The notes beneath the pieces were generated by a model. It was given only the letters and a program-made list of their open reading frames with translations, did not search any database and was not told where the DNA came from. The position numbers and the translations under genes were made by a program. A stretch of DNA of 64,000 nucleotides from Molossus alvarezi (Eukaryota > Chordata > Mammalia > Chiroptera > Molossidae), in assembly GCA_037176705.1 (NCBI GenBank), contig CM073885.1, positions 89,705,001 through 89,769,000 on the forward strand, read 5' to 3'. The stretch's first letter is position 1, and every line of letters starts with the position of its first letter. This document shows, in pieces, positions 46,325 through 57,079 of the stretch.

Positions 46325-47224
46325 TTAAAAAAATCTTCAACAGTTTTGTTAAGGTATAATTTACATGCTATAAAATTCATCCACTGCACATGTACAGTTT
46401 GATGATGAAATAAATGGTACATTTATACCATTGTGAAACCATCAACATAATATAGTTTCAAAACATTTCCATCACCTCAAAAGTGCCCTCATACCCCTTT
46501 GCAGTCAATCCTCACTTCTGCCTCCAGCCCCAGGCAACCACTCATCTGCTTTCTGTCTCTGTGTTTATCTTTTCTAGAAGTTTTATATAAATGGAGTAAC
46601 ATAAATGAAATATGTAGTCTTTCAAGTCTTCTTTCACTCAACATAATGTTTCTGAGCCTCATCCGTGTTGTTCCACTGGTATAAATATCAATAATTTGTT
46701 CCTTTTTATTGCTGAATAGTAATCCATTGTACAGCATATTGTGTTCATTCATTCATTCATTCATTCATTCATCAATTGATACATATTTGTACTGTTTGCA
46801 GTTTGGGGCTGTTTTGAACAAGCTGCCATGATCATTGTGTGAGTCTTTTGTGGATGAATAGTTTTGTTTCTCTGGGGTAGATACCTAGGAGTGGTATTGC
46901 TGGGTGATATGGTGAGTTTGTGCTTGACTTTGTAAAAGACTTGCAAGCTGTTTTCCAAAGCTGCTGTACCATTTTAATTCCCACCAGCAATGGAGGAGCA
47001 TTCTCCTCTTCCTTGCTGACGGTTGTTATTGTCTCCTTTATAGCTATTCTAGTGAGCGAGTAATAGTCTTCATGTGGTTTTAATTTGCATTTTCCTAATG
47101 ACAAGTGATGTTGAGCATCTTTCATATACTGTTTAGCTATTCATAGGTCTTGCCCATTTGTTAATTGGGTTGTTTGTTTTGTTATTGAATTATAAGTATA
47201 CATGCACATATACACATATTATAT
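46325..47224 (-). mobile_element. L1M 3'UTR and ORF2 end
   Basis: The fragment begins with the antisense 3' end (TTGTTAAGGTATAATTTACATG), shows TTTCACTCAACATAATGTTTC and a (CATT)n tract (46745-46772). It continues into ORF2 text (CTATTCATAGGTCTTGCCCA). It resumes after the SINE (47447-47558) and again after 47930 (CTTTATGGATCATGCTTTTGG). Confidence 0.82.
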
Positions 47225-47446
47225 TTTATATATTACATTTATCTTCAGGTAAAGTGGGAGGGAGAAAGGGGAGATGAGAGAGAAACATCGATACAAGAGA
47301 GACACATCAAGTGGTTACCACCCACATGACCCCAACCAGGGCCGGGGACAAACTGCAACTGAGGTACATGCCCTTAGTGGGAACAGAACCCAGGACTCTC
47401 TGGTCCACAGGCCGAAGCTCTAACCGCTGAGCCAAACTAGCCAGGG
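47225..47446 (-). mobile_element. Ves-A SINE in L1M
   Basis: Reverse copy lacking most of the tail hairpin (starts ATTTATCTTCAGGTAAAGTG); head GCTGAGCCAAACTAGCCAGGGC. It splits the L1M relic. Confidence 0.9.
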
Positions 47447-47584
47447 CAGTTATATATCTTTTATGAGATACAGGATCTGCAAACATTTTTTCCTCGACCT
47501 TTTCATTTCTTAAAAGTATCTTTTAAAGAACAAATGCTTATAATTTTGATAAATCCAAAAAGACAACAACAACCACACAAAAAT

Positions 47585-47668
47585 AACTGATAACTGACAT
47601 TTATTGAATGCTTATTTCATGCCAGGTTCTATATTAAGTATAATCTTCTGTGTAGAGTAGGAATAATC
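47585..47668 (+). repeat. 84-bp local duplication, copy 1
   Basis: Aligns without gaps to 48788-48871 with about nine substitutions (roughly 89% identity). It interrupts the L1M relic, whose text stops at about 47556 (GATAAATCC) and resumes after the SINE at about 47935. Copy 1 therefore appears to be the inserted one. The sequence itself resembles part of a MIR. Confidence 0.8.
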
Positions 47669-47670
47669 TT

Positions 47671-47919
47671 TTTTTTAATCATCACCCGAGTACATTTTTT
47701 CATTTTTTGTTCAGATAGAGTGGGAGGGAGAGAAAGGAACAGAGAGAGGGAGAGAGAAACATCAATGTGAAAGGGACACATCGAGTTGCTGCCTCCCGCA
47801 TGACCCTAACCAGGACCAGGGACTAATCACAACCAAAGTACGTGCCCTTGACTGGAATCGAACCCGCGACTTATCGGTCTGCAGGCCGATGCTCTAACCC
47901 TGAGCCAAACCGGCCAGGG
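47671..47919 (-). mobile_element. Ves-A SINE at the end of the duplicated block
   Basis: Reverse copy with the duplication GAATAATC / GAATAATC (47661-47670 region and 47922-47929). The head is slightly degraded (CTAACCCTGAGCCAAACCGG). Confidence 0.92.
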
Positions 47920-47949
47920 CAAGAATAATCATTTTTTCCTTTATGGATC

Positions 47950-48160
47950 ATGCTTTTGGTGTCATATCTAAGACAAAAAGGAACCATTAGAGGGATAAGA
48001 CGATAACCAGGAAAACATTGTGTCATGGGACCCGAGGGAAGATAAAGTTTAGGAAGAAAGGAGAATCACTAGTGCCAAAACCTGCAAACATTTTAGAAAG
48101 GATGAAGTAGGCAAAAAAGATAATTAAATTTGGAGAATAATTAATAATAATTATAATAGT
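47950..48160. other. L1M remainder, then unassigned DNA
   Basis: The L1M text ends near ATATCTAAGACAAAAAG (47980). The rest to the RPL17 pseudogene is unassigned. Confidence 0.4.
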
Positions 48161-48184
48161 GATGGCTCTTCCCATAAGCGGCCT

Positions 48185-48766
48185 GAGGTGACCTCTAAAG
48201 AGTGTTTACTATCCACTTGACCCAGAAAATCACACAATATCTTTCAAATCAAGAGGCTCAAATCTTCATGTTCACTTGAAGAACACTAGTGAAACTGCCC
48301 AGACCATCAAGGGTATGCATATTTGAAAAGCTGCCAAGTATCTGAAGGATGTCACTTTAGAGAAGCAAGGTGTGCCATCCTGTCGTTACAATGGTGGAGT
48401 TGGTGGGTGTGCCCAGGCTAGAGGGTCTGTGGCCCAAAAAGAGTGCTGAATTTTTGCTGCACAAGCTTAAAAATGCAGAGAGCAATGCTGAACTTCAGGG
48501 TTTAGATGTAGATTCTCTGGTCATTAAGAACATCCAGGTGAACTAAGCTCCCAAGATGCAACTACACAGAGCTCAGGGGAGGATTAACCCTCATGAGTGC
48601 TCCCTGCCGCACTGAGGTGATCCTCACGGAGAAAGAGCAACTTGTTCCTAAGCCAGAGGAGGAGGTTGCACAGAAGAGAAAGATATCCCTGAAGAAACTA
48701 AAGGAACAAAAACTTATGGCCTGGGGGTAAATTCAGCATAAAATAAATGCTAATAAAAGTTAAAAA
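48185..48766 (+). pseudogene. RPL17 processed pseudogene
   Basis: Intronless copy of the mRNA for 60S ribosomal protein L17 (uL22). Readable coding text includes LDPEN near 48215, AQTIKGMHI near 48300, GGVGGCAQA near 48400 and KKSAEFLLH near 48440. It ends in the 3'UTR with AATAAATGCTAATAAAAG. Damage: the start codon is lost, CGA became TGA near 48325 (HI-stop-KA), about 15 bases around 48415-48425 are missing, and another in-frame stop lies near 48546. It is a retrocopy made by LINE machinery and cannot encode L17. A clean target duplication is not visible. Confidence 0.9.
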
Positions 48767-48787
48767 CAACAACCACCTAAAAACAAC

Positions 48788-48871
48788 AACTGATGACTGA
48801 CATGTATTGAATGCGTATTCCATGCCAGGTTCTGTATTAAGTATGATCTCCTGTGTGAAGTAGGAATAATC
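48788..48871 (+). repeat. 84-bp local duplication, copy 2 (probable donor)
   Basis: Matches 47585-47668. Here the MIR-like context continues to the right (GTATGCAAAGCACCTGCATATTGCCTGG around 48912-48940), supporting this as the original site. Confidence 0.78.
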
Positions 48872-48960
48872 ATTACCAATCTGGGGGTCAGGGCTGTGGT
48901 AAAAGATAATGTATGCAAAGCACCTGCATATTGCCTGGTCCATAGCTCATTGTAATTAAC
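48872..48960 (+). mobile_element. MIR-type SINE relic
   Basis: AAGATAATGTATGCAAAGCACC and TATTGCCTGGTCCATAGC resemble the 3' part of MIR/MIR3. It extends the duplicated segment. Confidence 0.5.
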
Positions 48961-49179
48961 TCGTTGTTACAATCAGATCAAGATCTGAAAATGTTTTTAA
49001 ACTGTTATACTCTGTTGAATACATTATTAGTATTACTTAGTACTTTTTGGAACCATAATACTCACTGTAATATATTATCCTATTTTAATTTTTTTTCAAA
49101 TCCTAAAAATCTTGCTCATAAAATACTTGAATTTCTATTATTTTCTGTCATCTAAAGAACATAACCAACGCTCTTTTTA

Positions 49180-49484
49180 AAACAGCTTTTTAAAGATACG
49201 ATTTATATACCACATAATTCACCCATTTTAAAGTGTATAATTCAATGGCTTTTAATATATTCACAGAGTTGTGCACTCATCACCATAGGCAATTTTAGAA
49301 CATTTCATCACCCCAAAAAGAAAGTCTGTATCCATTAGCAGACTTTCCATTACTGCCCCGCCTTGTCCCCTTGCCCTAGGCAAAAACGAATCTACATTCT
49401 GTCTCTACAGATTTGCCTATTTGGGATCTTTCATGTAAGTGGACTCATACAATATGATTTTTGTGACTGGCTTTACTTAAAGCA
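49180..49484 (-). mobile_element. L1ME-type 3' relic
   Basis: TTAAAGATACGATTTATATACC, TCACCCATTTTAAAGTGTATA and GTGGACTCATACAATATG mark the antisense of an old L1 3' end. The SPIN transposon begins just to its right. Confidence 0.8.
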
Positions 49485-49843
49485 GTGGTTCTCAACCTTC
49501 CTAATGCCATGACCCTTTAATACAGTTCCTCATGTTGTGGCGACCCCCAACCATAAAATTATTTTTGTTGCTACTTCATAACTGTAATTTTGCTACTGTT
49601 TTGAATCATAATGTAAATATCTGATATGCAGGATGTATTTTCATTGTTACAAATTGAACAGAATTAAAGCATAGTGATTAATCACGAAAACAATATGTAA
49701 TTATATATTGTGAAATATCTATTTCTAATTACAAATAAATAAAATTTTGTCTTGAAGCATGGTGCAGCATGGGTAACAGTTTTAATATAACAACAGTAAA
49801 CTATGTTGCAACATTTTGCAACAGTATGCGTAAAAAGCCAACA

Positions 49844-51902
49844 TCAGTGCGAAGGTTGAGATTGCTTCTTTCTCACCACATCAGAAATTCTCGGGGTAGT
49901 CTTTGCAAGAGCACAATGAAGATCATCTTTCACAACAAGTCCACTTCTGTATTTAGACTTGAAAACCAACAAGCTGGAAAACCCTGTTTCACAAAGATAT
50001 GTTGTTGGAAATGGAAGAAGAAGGTGCAACACAGTCTCAGACAGAACAGGATATGACAGCAAACACTTGATCTAGAATTTTTTTTTTTTTTTTTATCCTC
50101 ACCCGAGGATATTTTTCGATATTTTGTTCAGATAGAGTGGGAAGGAGAGAGAGAGAAACATCGACGTGAAAGGGACACATCGAGTGGTTGCCACCCACAT
50201 GAACAAACCAGGGCCGGGGACAAACTACAACCGACGTATATGCCCTTAGCGGGAACCGAACCTGGTTCTTTCCGGACCGCAGGCCGATGCTCTAACCACT
50301 GAGCAAAACCGGCCAGAGCTTGATCCAGAATTTTTAACTGGCATTGTAGAGAAATCAGTTCTCACTGCATCGCTGTTAATAAGTTCAAGGAACTCCTCTT
50401 GTGCTATCTCAGGAACATCTTCCACTTTGACTGTGAATGGGCTTCTGGCAAGTGCAAATGGGCTGTCAGGTAGATTTGGAAAGTACGATGAAATTTCGTT
50501 TGCAAGCATGTGCAAGTGTTCTTTCACAGAAATCATCATCGTAATCCTTTTGTCTGGTTCAATGTCATGTTCCTCAAAGAAAGCATATAATGTAGGCAAC
50601 ATGTAAATTTTATTTTCATCCAATTTTTTTTGCCAAAGCTGAAGTTTCATTTGGAATGATTGGATCTTTTCAGACAAATTGAGGAATATTGCATTTGGTC
50701 CTTGCAGTGATAAATTTAACTCATTCAAGATGGCAAAGATGTCAACCAAGTAACCTATTTTCTGCAGTTCCCTTATCGCTGAAAAGTGCTTTGAACTGTG
50801 GTCTTGCTTTCTGATTAAAAAACGTTTTGATTTCATCACGAAGCTCAAAAACACATTTTAAAACATTTCCTGTTGACAACCATCTCACTTCAGTGTGAAA
50901 TAGCAGAGCACTGTTCAGCGCATCCAACTCGTTGTACAGTTGCAAAAACAGTCGACTGTTTAAAGTGCTCGCCTTTACAAAATTTACATAACATGACGCT
51001 TTTCATTACTTCTTGTAACTCTTGTGGCAGTGTCTTCATTGCTAATATTTGTCAATGAATCATACAGTGAGTTCCGACAACTTTTGGTGACTCATTCAGT
51101 ACCAAACGTTGAAATCCAGATCAACATCCTAGCATAGCTGGAGCACCATCTGTGCAAACACCACAAGCCTCTTCCCAAGAGATCTTATGCTCTTTCAGAA
51201 ATGAACCAACTGTGTCAAATACATCATGTGCAGTAGTTGTAGTTTCAAGAGCTTTGCAAAAAACAACAACACAAAACTCATCTTTAAAGTCGCCATCATT
51301 AATATACCTTATGTAAACTACTAACTGTGAACAGTTTGCAACATTTGTAGATTCATCAAGCTGGATGCTAAATATTGGGAGTGGAGCAGATTTAATTTCT
51401 TGAATTACCTGATCAAGAATATCAGCAGACATGTCATTTATTCTTCTGCGGACAGTGTCATCAAATAAGCAAATTGCACTCAATTTCATAACAAATTTGT
51501 CTCTGATCATAACTCGAACAATGTCTTTGGCGGCTGGCAACAGTAAATCCTTAGCAATGGTGTGAGGTTTCATAGCTCTGGTGATTCTGAGTGCCACCAA
51601 ATATGAACTTCAAGGGCTGCTATGTTTTGTTTGTGGTAGTTGCCACCAGTGTCAAGTCTGGCTTTCTTGAGTCCATCAGCTTTGCTTCTAAAATTGTTGG
51701 TATCCTTGCCGGCAAAGCTCAAATGTTTGCTATCAAAATGGCGTTTTAGTTTGTTCAGCTTCATAGATTCGTTTGATAGAACTTCACAACAAATAACACA
51801 TTGTGGTTTCTCAATTCCTGCTGTGATTATTGAGGTAAAACCATACTGTAAAAAATTCTCACTATATTTTCTTTTCTTACCGTTCCTCTATACACGATCC
51901 AT
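49844..51902 (-). pseudogene. SPIN hAT transposase, broken
   Basis: About 600 codons once the SINE is discounted. The likely start ATG is at 51900-51902, with a stop four codons later. A BED-type zinc finger follows (CVIC near 51805; HFDSKH near 51735). The middle contains IQLDEST, the catalytic-aspartate region of hAT transposases (near 51360). The C-terminus contains the dimerisation motif PTTYLCETGFS (near 49990). Lesions are an early stop, a frame change near 51590, loss of the frame between 51121 and 50945, another shift near 50850-50750, and a SINE at 50085. It is inactive. Confidence 0.9.
50085..50318 (-). mobile_element. Ves-A SINE inside the SPIN transposase
   Basis: Reverse copy with the 17-bp duplication CTTGATCTAGAATTTTT / CTTGATCCAGAATTTTT (50068-50084 and 50319-50335), one mismatch. 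It cuts the C-terminal half of the transposase frame and so post-dates SPIN's arrival. Confidence 0.96.
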
Positions 51903-52248
51903 TGTCATGGGATGGTTTGCTAATGAAAATAATATATAACAATAGCTTTAATAATAGAAAAGATGGTACATGGCATAGTTTAGTCAATACAGTTCATTAA
52001 AATTTCCTATGATTTACCATTCTCTGTGTTGTTTTTTTTACATATCTGTTACTATCACAATGGGGCAGTGTTCACATCAACCACAGCTGAATAGAAAAAG
52101 ACCGATCAGCCTCCAGATTAAATTCCCATGGTTCGGATATATATATATATTTTTGGAGTAGTTGATGATTTTACAGTACATGATTTTACATTTACCCAGT
52201 AATTTTAATTCATGAAGTGTCGTTTTACCTCCAGTACTGCTGCTTTCA

Positions 52249-52311
52249 ACACAGTAGCTGCTTTTAACAGAGCAGCTGCTCTCTACACAGTAGCTGCTCT
52301 CTACACAGACT
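52249..52311. repeat. 18-bp subterminal repeats of SPIN
   Basis: Three and a half units, ACACAGTAGCTGCTTTTA, ACAGAGCAGCTGCTCTCT, ACACAGTAGCTGCTCTCT and partial ACACAGACT, begin at 52249, 52267, 52285 and 52303. They contain CAGCTG-like palindromes and lie upstream of the transposase start. Subterminal repeats in hAT elements often bind transposase; that role is inferred. Confidence 0.85.
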
Positions 52312-52592
52312 GGTCCGCATAAGTACATTACGGTGCCAACCCTGTCGCATACACCTGTACTTGTATGTGAATGTGATGGTGTTGGCGCGATGACGTCATC
52401 ACACAGAGTTCTCGTACGTGTGCGTATCTGCGTGTGGGTGGACCCGCTTGGAGACGGATAGAGGAGCGGTGTCTCGGTTCCTAAGACCATCAGAAATATG
52501 TATTTTCCGATGGCCTTAGGTGACCCCTGTGAAAGGGTTATTTGACCCCCAAAGGGGTCGTGACCCACAGGTTGAGAACTGCTGATTTAAAG

Positions 52593-52930
52593 AAAACCAG
52601 AACCAGACAGTAGTTACAGTGATAAAAATCTTTTATTCAGGAACCGTTGCAATAAGGGGAAATAGGCCTTAGTACAGAAGTGAGCTTACTTATGAACATA
52701 GCATGGGCAAGTGGAGAGTTATAGCTAAGGAGCAGGTTGTGGGGTTGGGAGGGTGGGATTGGTGGATGGAAAATTACTAATAGGAAACATCAAGGGTAGG
52801 GGAATTTCTTAACTAAAGGGAACTAACTGGATTCTTGCTGAAGGCAGGCCAGGGTAACCAGATATCCCCTGGGGGTGTGTGGGAGATGGGGGATTTGACC
52901 AGATAATGAGGGTGATCAGGGATTTTTGCT
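52593..52930. other. unassigned; possible antisense LTR relic
   Basis: The composition (AAAAATCTTTTATTCAGGAACC on the left, GGGTTGGGAGGGTGGGATTGG inside) is LTR-like, but I cannot name a family. No gene found. Confidence 0.3.
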
Positions 52931-52939
52931 AAAATGACT

Positions 52940-53085
52940 TAGCACAGTTCTTTCTAAAACTGGGCTATGCAGGCCTGAGGACAAGGCCCAAGGATGAGGT
53001 GTGGTTGTATTCTAATAAAACTTTATTTACAAAAACAGGCATGGGACTGTTTTGGCCCGTAGGCCCTGGTTTGCAGATCTCTGAT
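52940..53085 (+). mobile_element. hAT-Charlie MITE relic (MER1-type)
   Basis: CTAATAAAACTTTATTTACAA, AAACAGGCATGGGACTG and GGCCCGTAGGCCCTGGTTTGC are typical of a hAT-Charlie MITE end. The left half is degraded. Confidence 0.65.
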
Positions 53086-53870
53086 GTAGACGAGGGGGAG
53101 GTTCCTGGGAAGATCTGTTTTTATAGTAACTTTGAAAATGGACAAAAGAGGATGCATTTTTATTTTTCCTACACAGATGTTTTACAACTGGGCTTGGCTT
53201 ATTTCCCTCGGGGGATCATTTAATTGATTTTGCAGAAGTTGTTTGTCTCTTTCTTTTTCAAATTTTATTTTATTTATTTTTATTGCTAGGAAAGCATCTG
53301 TAAGGTATTTAAAATTAAATCAGAGAGAATTTCAGAATTTCACTTTTAGGAACAATTTTCATTATTGACTACTGCTTTTTTTTTTTTAAAGTCTGAGATC
53401 ACAGAACTATTTATTTCATTAATTTCATCTGTTATTTTTGATTGGCTTAAATTTCATGTGCTTCTCTTATTTCTATTACAGTGAAAGAGCCCATTAAATG
53501 ATACTAGCCACTGACAGGCAGAATCGGGCAGCCAACTAGGGAAAAACTCTTTTATACTTCTTTTCCATGTCTAGATTATTACTACTGTTGTCTTTAAAAA
53601 GACTCTTTAAGAAGCTTAACTGAATCAAAATTAAGAGAAAGGCAGAAAAATGAAGTGAATAACCTTTGGGGTTGAGCAGCTAAGCTGGGGCATGGATTTC
53701 AAAAAATGCTGAATCACCTCTGTGATCTTCCCTCGAGTCCTTCCTAGCTACATATCCCAGTAAATTCCCTTTGAGTTGAAGCTAATTTTAGATGCGTTTC
53801 TATCACTTGCCGCTTAAAGAGTCTTAGCTAATGCCGAGGACTTACACTGGCATTAACATCTGAAGAATAA
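53086..53870. other. unassigned non-coding DNA
   Basis: No gene or repeat recognised. Confidence 0.4.
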
Positions 53871-53879
53871 TGGCCGTAT

Positions 53880-54657
53880 ACCAGGTGAATAAGGAGGGAC
53901 GAGGGTCCAGGCAGAGGGCAGAGCACAGAAGTAGATGAGAAAAGAGGTGTGTTCTGGGAATGGCGAGGACTTTATACTTGCTGGAGACTCAAGTAGAAGA
54001 GTATAGAGGCAGGACATGCAGACCAAGTCACAAAGGGCCTTACCTGCCCTTCATGACTATAGTCTAAAATGTTTAGATTCCATCCTGTGGGCAGTGAAAA
54101 GCCACGACAGAATTCCGAGGAAGGGAGGAAGATGGGGAGCTGTGTGGGATGCTGGTTCTAACGCTGGCGTAAAGGAATTAGAACGGAGAGGTAAGGACAC
54201 CAGATATAGGTCAGTTGCAATTGTCGAGGTGAGAGACAATGAAAGCCCGAGCTAGGTCACTGACAGCGGGAATGGAAAGAAGGGAAAATATATGAACAAT
54301 ATCCAGGAGGAAGAATGAACAGTGATAAAGAGTGACTGGATGTGGAGAATAGAGAACAGGGAGGAATTTGGACGACTCCCAGGTTTCTGGCTTAGACAGC
54401 TGTATGGATGAAGGTGCTAATCATCAAGATAGGAAATAAGGTATTTGTGTGTGGAGGGATAGATGCGGGGAGGGAGGACCACAGGGACAAAGATGATGAG
54501 CTTAATTTTGGATATGTTGAGATAGGCGTGTGGGTCTTCAGTTGGATCATGCAGGAAGCACTTGGATAATCATGGTTGTGCTCAGAAAGTCTGGGTGTTG
54601 AGGAAAGAAGAGGGACTGACCCTTGGGGACACAGCCATTTAAATTGTGGTCAGAAAG
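53880..54657 (+). mobile_element. L2-like relic
   Basis: AAGGGCCTTACCTGCCCTTC, GATTCCATCCTGTGGGCAGTG and TTAATTTTGGATATGTTGAG appear in the order expected for ancient LINE-2-type sequence. The open frames within it are chance. Confidence 0.55.
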
Positions 54658-54861
54658 CCCAGGCCGGTGTTGCTCAGTTGGCAACCCATGCACCAAGTCA
54701 TGGGTTTGATTCCCAGGCAGGGCACATACCTGGGTTTCAGGTTCAATTCCCGGTTGGGTTGTGTGGGGAGGCAGCCGATCGATGTTTCTCTCTCTCCCTC
54801 TCCCTTCTTCTCTCTCTAAGATCAATAATAACATATCCTCGGGTGAGGATGAAAAAAAAAT
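54658..54861 (+). mobile_element. Ves SINE with Ves-A tail hairpin
   Basis: Forward copy with the head CCCAGGCCGGTGTTGCTCAG and the 3' end CTCTAAGATCAATAATAAC plus TCCTCGGGTGAGGATG. It therefore combines the Ves-B-like TCTAAG-ATCAATAA text with the Ves-A hairpin. The duplication GTCAGAAAG lies at 54649-54657 and 54862-54870. Confidence 0.93.
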
Positions 54862-54869
54862 GTCAGAAA

Positions 54870-55425
54870 GAGTAGTCAGAGAGGAAAGAGAAATAACCAT
54901 GGGGATGTAAGAACCAAAATCAAGGAGTGAAACAGTTCTAAGAAGGGTAGAGAGGTTACGGGTGTCTGATGTTCTAAAGAAGGCGACCTCTCTGAGAGCT
55001 GAAAGAGCGCATTGCACTGGGCCACTAATGGATAACCAACTGGTGATCAGTGCAGAACAGTTTCCGAAGCCGACAGGCAGGGAAGGCCCGGGCTGCCGGG
55101 CTGCACAGAGGAGGGGAGGGAGGACCTCCGGGGAGCCACTGCAGACCACTCGCTCTCTGTTTCACTGTGAAGGACAAGAGGAGAAACAGCCTGGGAGTTG
55201 GGTGCACACAGGCCTAGGAACGGTCGTTGTTGCTCGCTCAAGGGAAAGATGAAGCCTGTTTGTGTGCTGTGGAGAGCGTCACCGAACAAGGAAAGGATGA
55301 AGACAAAGGAAAGAGAAGATAGAGAGATGGTGCAAGGACCGAAAGGAGGCAGCAGGGGGCGGGGGTGGTGGTGGTGCCGAGAGCAGGCTAATGGATGAGG
55401 CAATTGCCTTGGTACCTGTTTCTTT
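54870..55425. other. unassigned; possible L2 continuation
   Basis: The left part may continue the L2-like relic. 55070-55140 and 55345-55380 are G-rich. The 118-codon minus frame (55047-55403) shows no domain. Confidence 0.35.
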
Positions 55426-55886
55426 TATTTTTTTCCATTTAAAAAATTTGAGGTAAAATACACGTAACAAAAAATATGCTATCATAATCATTTTACAGTT
55501 CAGTGGTATTAAATACTTCATAATATTGCACAACGCATCACCATCTCTCGCCATAACTTTCCATTTTGTGAAGCAGAAACTTTATATCCATTAAACTATA
55601 ACTCCTCGTTTCCCTTCCTCCCAGCCCTTGGCAATCATCACTCGCTTTCTGACTCTATCAATTTGACTACTCCAAGTATCTCATGTCAGTGGAATCATTA
55701 CAGTATTTATCTTTTTGTTATTTCCCTAATGATTTATACATTTCCCTAATGATGAGTGATATTGAGCATCTTTTCATGGGCTTATTGGTCATTTATATAT
55801 ATTCATTGGAGAAGTGTTTATTCAACTCTTTTGCCCATTTTTGAATGGGGTTATGTTCTTGAGTTTTAGGCATTCATTATAATTCT

Positions 55887-56120
55887 TTTTTTTTTATTCT
55901 CACCCAAGGACACCTTTTGATATTTTGTTCAGATAGAGTGGGAGGGAAAGAGATAGAGAGGGACACATGAAAGGAACACATCAAATGGCTGCCACCCACA
56001 CGACCCAGCCAGGGCCAGGGACAAACTGCAACCGAGGTACGCGCCCCTAGTGGGAACCGAACCCTGGTCTCTCTGGACCACAGGCCGATGCTCCAATTGC
56101 TGAGCCAAACCAGCCAGAGC
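55887..56120 (-). mobile_element. Ves-A SINE
   Basis: Reverse copy bracketed by the perfect 18-bp duplication GGCATTCATTATAATTCT (55869-55886 and 56121-56138). It is inserted in L1M. Confidence 0.97.
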
Positions 56121-56821
56121 GGCATTCATTATAATTCTGAATATTAATATTAATTTAGAATTAATGTTCATTCTGAATATTAATCCCTTAGCAGATATAT
56201 GATTTGCAAGTATTTTCTCCCATTCAGTGGGTTGTGTTTTTATTCTTTTGAGGTACAACATTTTAAAATTTTCATGAAGTTCAATTTGTTTGTTTTTTTC
56301 CTTTTGTTGCCTGGGCCTTTGATATTACATCCAAGAAAGCATTGCCAAATCCAATGTCATGAAGTTTTGCCCTATGTTTTCTTCTAAAAGTTTTATAATC
56401 TCAGGTCTCACATAGGTCTTGGGTTAATTTTTGTGTATGGTGTTAGGTAAAGGGTCTAACTTTGTTTTTCTGCATATGGATACCCTAGTCAACCATTTGT
56501 TGAAAAGAATGTCCTTTTCCCATTGAATGGTTTTGACACCTTTGTCAAAAATCACTTGTTCATAAATGTTTGTAATTGTTACATGTTCTTGCTATATTGA
56601 ACCTTTTATTAATATATAATGTCCTTCTTTGTCTCTTGTTAACTTTTTACATTTAAAGTCTATTTTGTCTGATATTAGTACAGCCACCTCCGTTCTCTTT
56701 TGGTTACTATTTGTATGAAATATCTTTTTCCATTCTTTCATTTTCAATATATTTGTATTGGGTCTTCAGTGAGTCTCTTGTAGTTTCTTGTAGACAGCAC
56801 GTATTTGGATCATGTGTTTTC

Positions 56822-57079
56822 TTTTTTTTTTTTAATTCTCATCTGAGGACATTTTTGCATTTTATCTTGAGATATAGAGTGGGGTGGGGGGAAGAAGGAG
56901 GAAGAGAGAGAGAGAAACATCCATGTGAGAGAGACATATCAAGTGGTTGCCACCCACACGACCCCAACTGGGGCTGGGCACAAACTGCAACTGCGGTACA
57001 TGCCCTTAGCGGGAACCGAACACCGGCCTCTCTGGTCCCCAGGCCAACGCTCTAACTGCTGAGCTAAACTGGCCAGGGC
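56822..57079 (-). mobile_element. Ves-A SINE
   Basis: Reverse copy with the 16-bp duplication TGGATCATGTGTTTTC / TGGATCACATGTTTTC (56806-56821 and 57080-57095). It is inserted in L1M. Confidence 0.96.

Larger units (their letters stand above)
49493..52584 (-). mobile_element. SPIN hAT transposon, full length (autonomous type)
   Basis: The element starts with CAGTGGTTCTCAACC and ends with GGTTGAGAACTGCTG, terminal inverted repeats of the SPIN family. It is bracketed by an 8-bp duplication ACTTAAAG / ATTTAAAG (49485-49492 and 52585-52592), one mismatch. Subterminal text (TAATACAGTTCCTCATGTTG, GATATGCAGGATGTATTTTC) matches SPIN as I remember it. The transposase lies on the minus strand. The total of 3,092 bp includes a 251-bp SINE-plus-duplication insertion, giving about 2.84 kb for the original. 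SPIN spread among tetrapods by horizontal transfer. Most genomic copies are short MITEs, so a copy with the transposase gene is uncommon. Confidence 0.93.

Noticed and set aside
54547..55149. 200-codon open frame on the minus strand
   Set aside because: It crosses a Ves SINE with its flanks and has no domain; composition is explained by the SINE and G-rich DNA.
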